Positions 25,005-34,304 of a stretch of 58,048 nt of DNA are shown piece after piece (position 1 is the stretch's first letter; every line of letters begins with the position of its first letter). Under the pieces are notes generated by a model. The model saw nothing but the letters and a program-made list of their open reading frames with translations, ran no database searches and was not told where the DNA came from. The DNA lies in contig DWWU01000020.1 in the NCBI GenBank assembly GCA_019119555.1, positions 1 through 58,048 of the forward strand. The letters run 5' to 3'. Made by a program: the position numbers and the translations under genes. This DNA is from Candidatus Fusicatenibacter intestinigallinarum (GTDB taxonomy: Bacteria; Bacillota; Clostridia; Lachnospirales; Lachnospiraceae).

Positions 25005-25137
25005 GTAACAGTTCAGTCAGCTGAACTGTTACGGCATCCGGCCATTGAAAATCGTTTCGCGATGGGCCGGATGCCCGCAGGCTCTGCGTTTTCATACGGT
25101 CTGTGCAGTAAATGCACAGACCTGACTGAACTATAAC
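25005..25137 (+). repeat. Full-length composite palindromic element, 133 bp
   Basis: Three modules in order: a 28-nt palindrome (25005-25032, perfect 12-bp arms GTAACAGTTCAG/CTGAACTGTTAC), a hairpin GGCATCCGGCCAT...ATGGGCCGGATGCC (25033-25074), and a hairpin GGTCTGTGCA/TGCACAGACC (about 25098-25122). The end is CTGAACTATAAC (25126-25137), which inverts the start. Left flank CAGAAAAAC and right flank CAGAAAACA share their first seven bases, a probable target-site duplication. Confidence 0.8.
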
Positions 25138-25146
25138 CAGAAAACA

Positions 25147-25174
25147 GCAGAAGTTCAGACGACCGGGCTTCTGC
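25147..25174 (+). promoter_or_regulatory. Hairpin in the pepD leader
   Basis: GCAGAAG (25147-25153) pairs with CTTCTGC (25168-25174) just before the pepD ribosome binding site. Confidence 0.4.
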
Positions 25175-25194
25175 AGAAGATGGAGGGTACGACA

Positions 25195-26643
25195 ATGGGA
25201 GTTTTGACCGGATTGCAGCCGGAACGTGTATTTTATTATTTTGAGGAGCTGGCGGGGATTCCTCACGGTTCCGGAAATACGAGGCAGATCAGCGACTGGC
25301 TGACAGAGTTTGCCAGAGAACATCATCTGGAATGGGAGCAGGATGCTTCCGGCAATGTCATCATAAGGAAACCGGCGTCTGCCGGCTATGAGAACGCGCC
25401 GACGGTGATTCTCCAGGGACACTGTGATATGGTGTGCGAGAAGACGCCGGGAAGCGCCCATGACTTTGCCAGAGACGGCCTGAAGCTTGGCGTTGACGGG
25501 GATGACATCTATGCGGAGGAGACGACGCTGGGAGGAGACGACGGAATTGCGGTGGCATATATGATGGCGATCCTGGAAGACGATACGCTGGCCCATCCGG
25601 CTCTGGAGGCGGTTGTGACCGTTGACGAGGAGATCGGGCTGCTTGGAGCTGCGGCAATGGATACTTCCGTACTGAAAGGGAAAATGCTTCTGAATCTGGA
25701 TTCCGAGGAGGAAGGAATTCTCACGGTTTCCTGCGCGGGAGGCATGACGTCGGTGATGGAGCTTCCGGTGGGAAGAGACGAGGTGTCCGGCGTATGGTAT
25801 CAGGTGGAGATCAGCGGACTGCAGGGCGGTCATTCCGGCGCCGAGATCCATAAAAACCGTGCAAACGCCAACATTCTGATGGGACGTCTGCTGCACGGAC
25901 TGGATCTGCGCATGGATTTTGCTCTGGCAGAGCTGGAAGGCGGAAACAAGGACAATGCGATTCCCCGAAGCTGTGTGGCGCAGATTGTGATCGGCAGCGA
26001 CGGGGAAGAAACGCTTTACGGATATCTGGAGACAATGCAGGAAAATTTCCGGAAGGAATATGCCGGATCTGAGAAAGAAATTTCCGTGACGGCGCGGAAG
26101 ACGGGAAGCGGAGCCGTTCCGGTCCTGAATCCTGTGAGTATGCAGAAGGCGCTGTTTTTCCTGATGAATCTTCCCGACGGAGTTCAGAAAATGAGCGCAC
26201 AGATTCCGGGTCTGGTGGAAACCTCTCTGAATCTCGGCATTCTGAAGCTGCATCCAGCGGTGCTGGAGGCAGTTTCCGGCGTCCGCAGTTCTGTGGGCAG
26301 CGCAAAGGATGCGCTGGGAGAAAAGCTGGAGTATCTGACCGAATTTCTGGGAGGGGAATACCATGCCCAGGGCGGTTATCCCGCATGGGAGTATCAGGCG
26401 GATACGCCGCTGCAGAAGCTTGCGGTTTCCACATATGAGGAACTGTTCCACAAGACGCCGAAGGTGGAGGCGATTCATGCGGGACTGGAGTGCGGGCTCT
26501 TTTATGAGAAGATTCCAGGTCTGGACAGTATCTCGTTCGGACCGGATATGAAGCATATACACACGACGGAAGAACGCCTGTCCATTTCGTCCACAGAGCG
26601 TACGTACCGGTATCTGCGGAAGCTTCTGGAGAATATCCGGTAA
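25195..26643 (+). CDS. pepD: Aminoacyl-histidine dipeptidase (Xaa-His dipeptidase, M20C)
   Basis: 482 residues. The di-zinc M20 ligands are visible in order: HCDMV (about residue 77), GGDDGIAVAY (about 116), DEEIGLLGA (about 146), LLNLDSEEEG (about 166) and HAGLECG near the C-terminus (about 430). The dimerisation domain (GLQGGHSGAEI) is in the middle. The enzyme hydrolyses Xaa-His dipeptides such as carnosine in the cytosol. The ATG at 25195 was chosen because GGAGGG (25182-25187) fits it better than the ATG at 25180. Confidence 0.93.
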   Translation: MGVLTGLQPERVFYYFEELAGIPHGSGNTRQISDWLTEFAREHHLEWEQDASGNVIIRKPASAGYENAPTVILQGHCDMVCEKTPGSAHDFARDGLKLGVDGDDIYAEETTLGGDDGIAVAYMMAILEDDTLAHPALEAVVTVDEEIGLLGAAAMDTSVLKGKMLLNLDSEEEGILTVSCAGGMTSVMELPVGRDEVSGVWYQVEISGLQGGHSGAEIHKNRANANILMGRLLHGLDLRMDFALAELEGGNKDNAIPRSCVAQIVIGSDGEETLYGYLETMQENFRKEYAGSEKEISVTARKTGSGAVPVLNPVSMQKALFFLMNLPDGVQKMSAQIPGLVETSLNLGILKLHPAVLEAVSGVRSSVGSAKDALGEKLEYLTEFLGGEYHAQGGYPAWEYQADTPLQKLAVSTYEELFHKTPKVEAIHAGLECGLFYEKIPGLDSISFGPDMKHIHTTEERLSISSTERTYRYLRKLLENIR

Positions 26644-26731
26644 AGGCGTCCGCAGGAATTCCTTACAGTACGCGAAGTGAATGTCATATTTTCCCTTAAC
26701 GGTTCATAGAATGAATAGATGGAGGGATGGA

Positions 26732-27565
26732 ATGATGCGCGACAGAAAAAAGATTGCCGTACTGCTGTCTGTATTGGCAGTCTGTGCGTTTCTTCTGCAA
26801 TTTCTGTGGACCCGGGGGATCTACGGAAACCTTTCGGAGGATCTCTGTGAGTCAGATCTGTTCCGGCAGATGAAAGTGACGCCGGCGGTATACCGGACGG
26901 CAATGGAGTTCGCTGCAGAGAATTCCTGTGATCCGATGGATGTGCTGACGGTAATCATGATTCTGGAACGGCTGGAACCGGCGGAAAATGTCCGGCTGGA
27001 TACAGACACCTGGGAACGGGCTACGGCGGTTCTGGAGGAAAAGCGCGGAAGAGCGTTCGCTGTGGTGAGAGATGCGTACCGTGCGGTCTTCGGAGGGCTG
27101 GAATGTTTTCCGGTCTCATCGGAGGCGGCAGGCGGGGGAAGGTTTTCCTACGAGAATACGTTCGGAGAGAAAAGGAATTACGGCGGGAACAGGGTACATG
27201 AAGGCTGCGATGTGTTCGGTGAAAATCCGCAGAGCGGCGTGTATCCTGTGCTGTCCGTCTGCGACGGATACGTGGAAAAGATCGGATGGCTGACGCTTGG
27301 CGGCTATCGGATCGGGATCCGGAGCAAAGACGGAGGATATTTTTATTATGCCCATCTGGAATCCTACGAGCAGGAGTTTCAGGTCGGCGACACAGTCAGA
27401 GCGGGAGAGATTCTCGGTCTGATGGGTGACACAGGTTATGGAGAAGAAGGAAGCAGGGGGAAATTTCCGGTACACCTGCATTTCGGGTGTTACATCCGCA
27501 CGGCTCATCAGGAGGAGCTGAGCGTAAATTCTTATCCCATTCTGCAGATTCTGGACGACGGCTGA
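26732..27565 (+). CDS. Membrane-anchored M23 family metallopeptidase
   Basis: 277 residues. The N-terminal membrane segment (KIAVLLSVLAVCAFLLQFL, about residues 6-25) is followed by a helical region and a C-terminal LytM domain. The zinc ligands are HEGCD (about 155) and HLHFG (about 250). It should face the cell exterior and cut peptidoglycan peptides, or be a regulator of such cutting. The family also occurs in sporulation (SpoIIQ/SpoIVFA-like). The N-terminal region has TPAVYRTAMEFAAENSCDP, which is unusual. GGAGGG precedes two ATGs at 26732 and 26735; either may be used. Confidence 0.85.
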   Translation: MMRDRKKIAVLLSVLAVCAFLLQFLWTRGIYGNLSEDLCESDLFRQMKVTPAVYRTAMEFAAENSCDPMDVLTVIMILERLEPAENVRLDTDTWERATAVLEEKRGRAFAVVRDAYRAVFGGLECFPVSSEAAGGGRFSYENTFGEKRNYGGNRVHEGCDVFGENPQSGVYPVLSVCDGYVEKIGWLTLGGYRIGIRSKDGGYFYYAHLESYEQEFQVGDTVRAGEILGLMGDTGYGEEGSRGKFPVHLHFGCYIRTAHQEELSVNSYPILQILDDG

Positions 27566-27679
27566 GCTGTCGCCGCAGAAAAGGCGGAAAATATTTTCTG
27601 TTTTCCGGGAATATGGTTCATGCGTATGGCCGGAGATACAGTTACAAAGATGTGGAAAAGAAAAGGAGACTATTGGGGT

Positions 27680-28492
27680 ATGGATATACTGTTATGGCAT
27701 GAAATACTGGAACCGTATGAACTGGCGGTCAAAGAACTTACTGTAAAATTCAATCATCTGATCAAGGAACACCACGAGAAGGGGCTGTATTCGCCGATCG
27801 AGAGCGTCAGCGGAAGAGTCAAGAGCGTTTCCAGCATTCTGGAAAAAATGCAGCGCAAGGAGATTCCGCCGGAGCAGATGGAGCAGCAGGTGGAGGATAT
27901 CGCGGGCATCCGGATTATCTGTCAGTTTGTGGAAGACATCGAGCGGGTTGCCCAGATTATCAACGCTCGTTCGGATATCGAGATAAAAAGCGAAAAAGAT
28001 TATATCAGACATATGAAGGACAGCGGTTACCGCAGTTATCATCTGATTGTATACTATACGGTGGAAACCCTGAACGGTCCGAAAAAGCTTCAGGTGGAGA
28101 TCCAGATCCGCACCATGGCGATGGACTTCTGGGCGACCATCGAGCATTCGCTGCAGTATAAATACAAGGCGAATATCCCCAGGCATATCCGGCAGAGGCT
28201 GAGCGCCGCGGCGGATGCAATCATCGCGCTGGACAACGAGATGTCTTCGGTGCGCAGCGAAATCATGGATGCGCAGAATTCGTCGCAGCTGCAGCGAAAC
28301 CTGATTACGGATATTCTCAACAATATCGAAAATCTATATAAGCTTTCCAACAAGCGGGAGGTTGAAAAGATTCAGGATGAGTTTTACCGGATTTACCGGC
28401 TGAACGATCTGCAGGAACTGAAACGGTTCCACAAGGAGCTGGATCTGATTGCGGAAGGCTATCGCGCCCAGGCCGTGACCAGCGAGCTGTAA
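27680..28492 (+). CDS. Small alarmone synthetase, RelQ-type GTP pyrophosphokinase
   Basis: About 270 residues from ATG 27680 (AAGGAG at 27663). It carries the RelA/SpoT synthetase core only: VSGRVKSVSSILEKM, DIAGIRIICQF, KDYIRHMKDSGYRSYHLIV and VEIQIRTMAMDFWATIEH. There is no HD hydrolase, TGS or ACT domain, so this is a single-domain SAS enzyme that makes (p)ppGpp from GTP/GDP and ATP. A helical C-terminal extension follows the catalytic domain. In-frame ATGs at 27620 and 27650 lack a ribosome binding site. Confidence 0.9.
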   Translation: MDILLWHEILEPYELAVKELTVKFNHLIKEHHEKGLYSPIESVSGRVKSVSSILEKMQRKEIPPEQMEQQVEDIAGIRIICQFVEDIERVAQIINARSDIEIKSEKDYIRHMKDSGYRSYHLIVYYTVETLNGPKKLQVEIQIRTMAMDFWATIEHSLQYKYKANIPRHIRQRLSAAADAIIALDNEMSSVRSEIMDAQNSSQLQRNLITDILNNIENLYKLSNKREVEKIQDEFYRIYRLNDLQELKRFHKELDLIAEGYRAQAVTSEL

Positions 28493-28568
28493 GCGCAGCT
28501 GTCCGGATGACGGTACAGTGATAAATGATACGACAGAACAGAAAAAGAAAGCAGAGGTACATAGAGTG

Positions 28569-29957
28569 ATGGAGCTTCCGATTGCGTTTCTGGAGCAGAT
28601 GAAAGAGTTGCTGGGGGAGGAATATCCGGAATATCTGGAGAGTTTTTCCCGGCCGACCTGCGGCGGACTGAGGGTCAATACGGGGAAGATTTCCGTAGAA
28701 AAATTTCTGGAGCTGACCCGCTGGGATCTGCAGCCTGTGCCGTGGGTTTCCAACGGCTTCTATGTTTCAAGAGAGGAACATGCGGAGGGGGATGCAGCGA
28801 ATCCCGCAAAGCATCCTTTTTATTATGCAGGGCTGTATTATCTCCAGGAGCCGAGCGCGATGACGCCGGCCAGCCGGCTGCCTGTAAAACCGAAAGACAG
28901 GGTGCTCGATCTGTGCGCCGCGCCGGGAGGAAAAGCGACCGAGCTGGCGGCAAGGCTGCAGGGAGAGGGTATGCTGCTGGCAAATGATATCAGCGCTTCC
29001 AGGGCCAGGGCGCTGCTGAAAAATCTGGAACTGCAGGGCGTGGAAAATATGCTGATCACCGGCGAGGAGCCGGAACGTCTGGCAGCGGTCTATCCGGAGT
29101 TCTTTGACGCGATTCTGCTGGATGCGCCCTGCTCCGGCGAGGGAATGTTCCGGAAAGAGCGCTCCATGGTCTCTGCGTGGAGCGGGAAAGGACCGTCCTG
29201 GTATGCGCCGGTCCAGAGCCGTCTGATCCGGCAGGCGCGGCAGATGCTCCGGCCGGGCGGTTATCTGCTGTATTCCACCTGCACCTTTTCACCGGAGGAG
29301 AACGAGCAGGTGATTGCCGGTTTTCTGGAAGAATTTCCTGATATGGAGCTGTGCCCGGTGGAGCCTTATGAGGGATTTGCACCGGGAATCTCCGTGGGCG
29401 GACGGGATCTGTCCGCCTGCGTACATATTTTTCCTCACCGGATAGAGGGTGAGGGGCATTTTCTTGCGCTGATGAGAAGACGCGGAGCTTCTGTGGACCG
29501 GGAGGAGCCGTCCGGCAGGGAACACCGGTCCGATGCGCTTCCGGCGGCTGCGGAAGAATTTCTGTCCCACATCTGCAGGGACTGGAGCGGCGGCCGGTTT
29601 TTCTGCCGGCAGGATCAGATTTATTATCTCCCGGAGGGTGTGGAGCCGGCAAAAGGCCTTCGGTATCTGCGCACGGGACTTCTGGTGGGAACAATGAAAC
29701 GTTCGAGGTTTGAACCATCCCAGGCGCTGGCGATGGCGCTTCGCCCGGAGGAATTTGATTTCGTGCTGAATCTTTCTTCGGAGGATGAGAGGACGGTCCG
29801 GTACCTGAAGGGGGAGACGATCTCTCTCGGGGAACGGGAAGCGGCCGGAAAAAAGGGATGGCTTCTGGTATGCACAGACGGTTTTCCCCTGGGCTTCGGG
29901 AAAGCGGCGGGACCCTCGGTGAAGAACAAATACTATGCAGGATGGCGGATGGTGTAA
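28569..29957 (+). CDS. RsmF-like rRNA (cytosine-5-)-methyltransferase (NOL1/NOP2/Sun family)
   Basis: 462 residues. The SAM motif DLCAAPGGKATELAA lies near residue 100. The catalytic motif DAPCSGEGMF (near 170) and the second cysteine in YSTCTFSPEEN (near 225) make the two-cysteine mechanism of m5C methyltransferases. The C-terminal 140 residues contain the PUA-like RNA-binding region (FSLGFGKA-type ending). Start: ATG 28569, since the family begins with a LPxxFLxxM helix and AGAGG lies upstream. A GTG at 28518 is a longer option. It is followed after 3 bp by a pseudouridine synthase gene, so it is part of an RNA-modification operon. Confidence 0.9.
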   Translation: MELPIAFLEQMKELLGEEYPEYLESFSRPTCGGLRVNTGKISVEKFLELTRWDLQPVPWVSNGFYVSREEHAEGDAANPAKHPFYYAGLYYLQEPSAMTPASRLPVKPKDRVLDLCAAPGGKATELAARLQGEGMLLANDISASRARALLKNLELQGVENMLITGEEPERLAAVYPEFFDAILLDAPCSGEGMFRKERSMVSAWSGKGPSWYAPVQSRLIRQARQMLRPGGYLLYSTCTFSPEENEQVIAGFLEEFPDMELCPVEPYEGFAPGISVGGRDLSACVHIFPHRIEGEGHFLALMRRRGASVDREEPSGREHRSDALPAAAEEFLSHICRDWSGGRFFCRQDQIYYLPEGVEPAKGLRYLRTGLLVGTMKRSRFEPSQALAMALRPEEFDFVLNLSSEDERTVRYLKGETISLGEREAAGKKGWLLVCTDGFPLGFGKAAGPSVKNKYYAGWRMV

Positions 29958-29960
29958 CGT

Positions 29961-30680
29961 ATGAAAAAATTGCGACTGGACAAGTATCTGGCGGATATGC
30001 AGGCGGGAACGCGAAGCGAGGTAAAGCAGATGATCCGGAAGGGCCGGGTCACCGTCAACGGAGAGACGGTCCGCAGACCGGAGCAGAAGACGGACCCTGA
30101 GCAGGATCGGGTTGCGGTGGACGGAGAGACAGTCCGCTATGTGGCGATGGAATACTGGATGCTGAACAAGCCGCAGGGCGTTGTGTCGGCGACGGAGGAC
30201 CGCAGGGAAAAAACGGTGCTGTCTCTGCTGCCGGATTCCGCCCGGAAAGACCTGTTTCCGGTGGGGCGGCTGGACAAGGATACGGAAGGGCTGCTTCTGC
30301 TGACGAACGACGGCGCTCTCGCCCACGGGTTACTGTCGCCGAAGCGCCATGTGGACAAGATCTACCGGGCGGTTGTCTCTGGAAAACCGGGAAGCCGGGA
30401 GCAGGAACTGTTCCGGCAGGGGCTGGATATTGGTGACGAGAAGAAAACGCTTCCGGCAGAGCTGGAAATCCTGGACGTCCGTCCGGACTGCAGCGAGGTG
30501 GAAATCACGATCCGGGAGGGGCGGTACCATCAGATCAAACGGATGTTTGAAGCCGTGGGCATGAAAGTACTGTTCCTGAAGAGGATTTCAATGGGTCCGC
30601 TGACCCTGGACGAAGCACTGGAGCCCGGGCAGGCACGGCCCCTGACGGAGGAGGAAACCGCGGCTCTGAAAGGAGTTTGA
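29961..30680 (+). CDS. RsuA-family pseudouridine synthase
   Basis: 239 residues. An S4 RNA-binding domain (RLDKYLADMQAGTRSEVKQMI, residues 4-50) is followed by the synthase core with GRLDKDTEGLLLLTNDG (catalytic Asp) near 98 and GRYHQIKRMFEAVG near 185. By family it modifies 16S rRNA U516 or a 23S site; the exact target is not readable. It is tightly packed after the RsmF-like gene and overlaps the region of the YgiQ ribosome binding site. Confidence 0.92.
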   Translation: MKKLRLDKYLADMQAGTRSEVKQMIRKGRVTVNGETVRRPEQKTDPEQDRVAVDGETVRYVAMEYWMLNKPQGVVSATEDRREKTVLSLLPDSARKDLFPVGRLDKDTEGLLLLTNDGALAHGLLSPKRHVDKIYRAVVSGKPGSREQELFRQGLDIGDEKKTLPAELEILDVRPDCSEVEITIREGRYHQIKRMFEAVGMKVLFLKRISMGPLTLDEALEPGQARPLTEEETAALKGV

Positions 30681-30682
30681 AT

Positions 30683-32650
30683 ATGCCTTTTTTACCAACA
30701 ACGAAAAAAGAAATGGAGCAGAGAGGAATCCGGCAGATGGATTTTGTCTATGTGATCGGAGACGCTTATGTGGATCACTCTTCCTTCGGCCCGGCAATCA
30801 TCAGCCGTGTGCTGGAATCCCGGGGCTATACGGTGGGAATTCTGGCGCAGCCGGACTGGAAAAAGGATGAGAGCATCACGGAATTCGGAGAACCCCGTCT
30901 GGCGTTCCTTGTGTCGGCGGGCAATATGGATTCGATGGTCAATCATTATGCGGTTTCCGGAAAGCACAGGAAGACGGACGCCTATTCTCCCGGGGGAAAG
31001 ATGGGGCTCCGCCCGGACCGGGCGGTGACCGTCTACGGAAACCTGATCCGGAGAACGTACAAAAAGGTTCCGATCATTCTGGGCGGCATCGAGGCCTCTC
31101 TCCGGCGCCTGGCCCATTACGACTATTGGTCGGACCGGGTCCGCCGGTCGGTTCTGCTGGATTCCGGCGCGGATATTATTTCCTATGGGATGGGGGAAAG
31201 GTCTGTGGTGGAGATCGCGGATGCGCTTCAGGCGGGAATTGCAGTGGAGGATCTGACGTTTATCCGTGGGACCGTCTACAGGAGCAGAACCCTGGACCAC
31301 CTGGACCGGCCGGTTGTGTTGCCCTCCTACGAGGAAGTGTGCAGCGATAAACGGGCTTATGCCGAGAGTTTTGCGCTGCAGTACCGGAATACAGATGCGC
31401 TGACCGCACGCCCTCTGGCGGAATTTTACGGCACCAGAGGCTATGTGGTTCAGAATCCCCCGGCGCTGCCCCTGACGCAGCAGGAGATGGACGACGTCTA
31501 TGATCTGCCTTATATGCGCAGGTGGCATCCGTCCTACGATGCGGCGGGAGGCATTCCGGCGTTTTCGGAGATCAGATACAGCCTTACCAGTAACCGGGGC
31601 TGTTTCGGCTCCTGTAATTTCTGTGCGCTGACGTTTCACGAGGGACGCGTGGTGCAGGCGCGCAGCCATCAGTCTCTGCTCTCGGAAGCGGAGAAGATGA
31701 CGGAGGAGCAGGAGTTTAAAGGCTATATTCATGATGTGGGAGGACCGACCGCGGATTTCCGTTTTCCTGCCTGCGAGAAGCAGCTGACAAAGGGCGCCTG
31801 CCCGAACCGTGCCTGTCTGTTCCCGAAACCCTGCCCGAATCTCCGGGCGGATCACACCGATTATGTCAGGCTTCTCCGCGAGCTGAAACGGATTCCGAAG
31901 GTCAGAAAGGTTTTCGTGCGTTCCGGCATCCGCTTCGATTATGTGCTGGCGGACCGGAAGGGGGAATTTCTGGAGGAACTGGTCAAAGATCATATCAGCG
32001 GTCAGCTCCGGGTGGCCCCGGAGCATGTGTCCGACCGTGTTCTGCACTTTATGGGAAAGCCGGAGCATGCAGTGTACGAGCAGTTCCGGAAGCAGTTTGA
32101 GGCCTGCAACAGAAAATACGGGAAAGAACAGTACGCGCTGCCCTATTTCATGTCTTCCCATCCGGGCTGCGGCCTTTCAGAGGCGGTGGAGCTGGCGGAA
32201 TATATCCGGGACATGGGATTTATTCCGGAGCAGGCCCAGGACTTCTATCCGACCCCATCGACGCTCTCCACCTGTATGTATTACACGGGGCTGCATCCTC
32301 TGACGATGGAAAAGGTGTATGTGCCGAGAAATCCCCATGAGAAGGCGATGCAGCGGGCGCTGATCCAGTACCGGGATCCGAAAAACTACGATCTGGTCAG
32401 GGAAGCCCTGCAGAGAACCGGCAGGCAGGATCTCATCGGGTTCGGCCCGAAGTGCCTGATCCCTCCGCGAAAGATTGCCCACGGAAAGAGCGGGAAATCA
32501 GCTTCCCGCCCCGGACAGGAGGGATCCGGAACACAGAGGCAGCGGGCGGAGGGAGAAAGCGCCGGCAGAGGACGCGGCGCAGGGAACAGAAGCCGGAAAT
32601 CCCGGAAAGGAAAAGAAATACGGAAACAGCGCAACCGTTCAGTCAGCTGA
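30683..32650 (+). CDS. YgiQ family radical SAM protein
   Basis: 655 residues. N-terminal region RQMDFVYVIGDAYVDHSSFG, then the radical SAM motif GCFGSCNFCAL (CX3CX2C) near residue 310, and the C-terminal NPHEKAMQRALIQY of the UPF0313/YgiQ family. The function of this widespread family is not established. The start at ATG 30683 has AAGGAG at 30669. The tail from 600 on is basic and low complexity. The last five residues and the stop codon are encoded by an inserted palindromic repeat, so the C-terminus has been remodelled. Confidence 0.88.
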   Translation: MPFLPTTKKEMEQRGIRQMDFVYVIGDAYVDHSSFGPAIISRVLESRGYTVGILAQPDWKKDESITEFGEPRLAFLVSAGNMDSMVNHYAVSGKHRKTDAYSPGGKMGLRPDRAVTVYGNLIRRTYKKVPIILGGIEASLRRLAHYDYWSDRVRRSVLLDSGADIISYGMGERSVVEIADALQAGIAVEDLTFIRGTVYRSRTLDHLDRPVVLPSYEEVCSDKRAYAESFALQYRNTDALTARPLAEFYGTRGYVVQNPPALPLTQQEMDDVYDLPYMRRWHPSYDAAGGIPAFSEIRYSLTSNRGCFGSCNFCALTFHEGRVVQARSHQSLLSEAEKMTEEQEFKGYIHDVGGPTADFRFPACEKQLTKGACPNRACLFPKPCPNLRADHTDYVRLLRELKRIPKVRKVFVRSGIRFDYVLADRKGEFLEELVKDHISGQLRVAPEHVSDRVLHFMGKPEHAVYEQFRKQFEACNRKYGKEQYALPYFMSSHPGCGLSEAVELAEYIRDMGFIPEQAQDFYPTPSTLSTCMYYTGLHPLTMEKVYVPRNPHEKAMQRALIQYRDPKNYDLVREALQRTGRQDLIGFGPKCLIPPRKIAHGKSGKSASRPGQEGSGTQRQRAEGESAGRGRGAGNRSRKSRKGKEIRKQRNRSVS

Positions 32651-32658
32651 ACTGTTGC
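32631..32658 (+). repeat. 28-nt palindromic repeat supplying the YgiQ stop codon
   Basis: The arms GCAACCGTTCAG and CTGAACTGTTGC flank TCAG. The GCAAC/GTTGC ends are a compensated variant of GTAAC/GTTAC. Flanking direct repeats are GAAACAGC and GAAATAGC (7 of 8). The TGA at 32648-32650 inside the right arm ends the YgiQ frame. Confidence 0.85.
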
Positions 32659-32689
32659 GAAATAGCAAGCGCTTCAGGAGGAGAACTAT

Positions 32690-33307
32690 ATGAAGGTCAG
32701 AAAAGGGACATACGGCTATGTCCGGTATGAGAAGAAAAGGCGTCTGCTGGTCACGATCGGAATGTTTGTGATGCCTCTGGCGATTCTGATCGCAGGACTG
32801 ATCATCTGTAATGGAGATAAGAACAATATTTTCACTGTGATTGCGGTGGTGGGCTGTCTGCCTGGCTGCAAATCCATGGTGGGTCTGATTATGATGATGA
32901 TGCAGAAGTCTGCGAAGAAGGAGACGGTGGAGGAAATCCAGGGCCATGCGGGAAATCTGCTGATGCTCTATGAGATGTTTTTCACGAAGGAGCAGGACAG
33001 TCTGATGGTGGACGCGGTGGCGGTCTGCGGCTATGAGGTGGTCGGATACACGACACACGCGAAGAGCAGAAAACAGATCGAGGACTGTGAGAAACATATC
33101 GGGAAACTGCTTCGAGCCAACGGTTATAAGAATCATGTGAAGATTTTCGATCAGATGAAACCGTATCTGGAGCGGCTGGACAGTCTCAACAGGAATTATC
33201 AGGAGCTGGAGTCGGATGCCAACGAGAAGTTTGTGCCGGATGAGCGGTATCCGGATCTTTCCCGGGACGAGCTGGTCAAACATAATCTTCTGGCGATTGT
33301 ATTGTAG
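32690..33307 (+). CDS. Hypothetical two-helix membrane protein
   Basis: 205 residues. Two membrane segments near residues 19-40 (LVTIGMFVMPLAILIAGLII) and 48-70 are followed by a soluble domain of about 130 residues with HAGNLLMLYEMFFTKEQDSLMVDAVAVCGYEVVGYTTH split over helix and strand, and a helical tail. I recognise no named family. AGGAGGAG precedes the ATG. It is followed 12 bp later by the RluA-family gene and probably shares its transcript. Confidence 0.7.
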   Translation: MKVRKGTYGYVRYEKKRRLLVTIGMFVMPLAILIAGLIICNGDKNNIFTVIAVVGCLPGCKSMVGLIMMMMQKSAKKETVEEIQGHAGNLLMLYEMFFTKEQDSLMVDAVAVCGYEVVGYTTHAKSRKQIEDCEKHIGKLLRANGYKNHVKIFDQMKPYLERLDSLNRNYQELESDANEKFVPDERYPDLSRDELVKHNLLAIVL

Positions 33308-33319
33308 GGATGGAAATCG

Positions 33320-34288
33320 ATGAGAGAATTGATGTTTCAGGAGGACGCCGGTCAGAGACTGGACAAATATCTGCAGAAATATCTGAAGCTGGCGCCCAAA
33401 AGCTTCCTCTACCGAATGCTTCGGAAAAAGAATATTGTCCTGAATGGAAAGAAGGCGGACGGCAGTGAGAAGCTGAAGCAGGGAGATGTGATTCGCCTGT
33501 ATCTTTCGGACGAGACGCTGGAGAAATTCAGGGAGGAGGACAGATCTTATCCGGTGTGGCCGGATCTGGAGATCGTCTACGAGGACCGGCAGGTGCTGAT
33601 GGTCAACAAACCGGCAGGAATGCTGTCTCAGAAAGCGGCGCCGGAAGATGTTTCCCTGAACGAGTATCTGGTGGGATATCTGCTGGCCGGCGGACAGGTG
33701 ACCAGGGAAAGCCTGGCTGGATTTACTCCCGGAGTCTGCAACCGCCTGGACCGCAACACCAGCGGTCTTGTGATCGGAGCGAAGACGCTGGGGGCGGCGC
33801 AGGAGATAGGCCGTCTGCTGAAGGAACGGCAGGCGGGCAAATACTATCTGGCTCTGGTTAAGGGAACCATCCGCAGAGGCGAGAGGATCCGGGGCTGGCT
33901 GATGAAAGACAGAAAGAAAAATCAGGTGACGGTGAGCCGGGAACCGGCAGAGGGCGGCGCGCCGATTGAGACGGCATATGAACCGCTGGCGTCAAACGGG
34001 GCCATGACTCTGCTGAAGGTTGAGCTGGTTACCGGAAAAACCCATCAGATCCGCAGCCATCTGGCGGGAACCGGCCACCCGCTGGCCGGAGACGGAAAGT
34101 ATGGAGACGCAACGTTCAACAGGTATTTCAGGGAACGCTACAGACTGAATTCTCAGTTCCTTCACAGCTGGAAAATCGAGTTTCCGGCGATGGACGCACC
34201 GTTCGATGCGCTTTCGCGGCGAACGGTTACAGCGGAACCGCCGGAGCTTTTTCGGAAGATTCTGCAGGCGGAGGGACTGGAGGGCTGA
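33320..34288 (+). CDS. RluA-family pseudouridine synthase
   Basis: 322 residues. An N-terminal S4 domain (QRLDKYLQKYLKLAPKSFLYR, residues 9-60) and the RluA catalytic motif GVCNRLDRNTSGLVIGAK (Asp near 142) are followed by GKTHQIRSHLAGTGHPLAGD near 235. It belongs to the RluC/RluD type that modifies 23S rRNA. lepB follows 16 bp later. Confidence 0.92.
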   Translation: MRELMFQEDAGQRLDKYLQKYLKLAPKSFLYRMLRKKNIVLNGKKADGSEKLKQGDVIRLYLSDETLEKFREEDRSYPVWPDLEIVYEDRQVLMVNKPAGMLSQKAAPEDVSLNEYLVGYLLAGGQVTRESLAGFTPGVCNRLDRNTSGLVIGAKTLGAAQEIGRLLKERQAGKYYLALVKGTIRRGERIRGWLMKDRKKNQVTVSREPAEGGAPIETAYEPLASNGAMTLLKVELVTGKTHQIRSHLAGTGHPLAGDGKYGDATFNRYFRERYRLNSQFLHSWKIEFPAMDAPFDALSRRTVTAEPPELFRKILQAEGLEG

Positions 34289-34304
34289 CATCGGAGGCAG
34301 GCAG

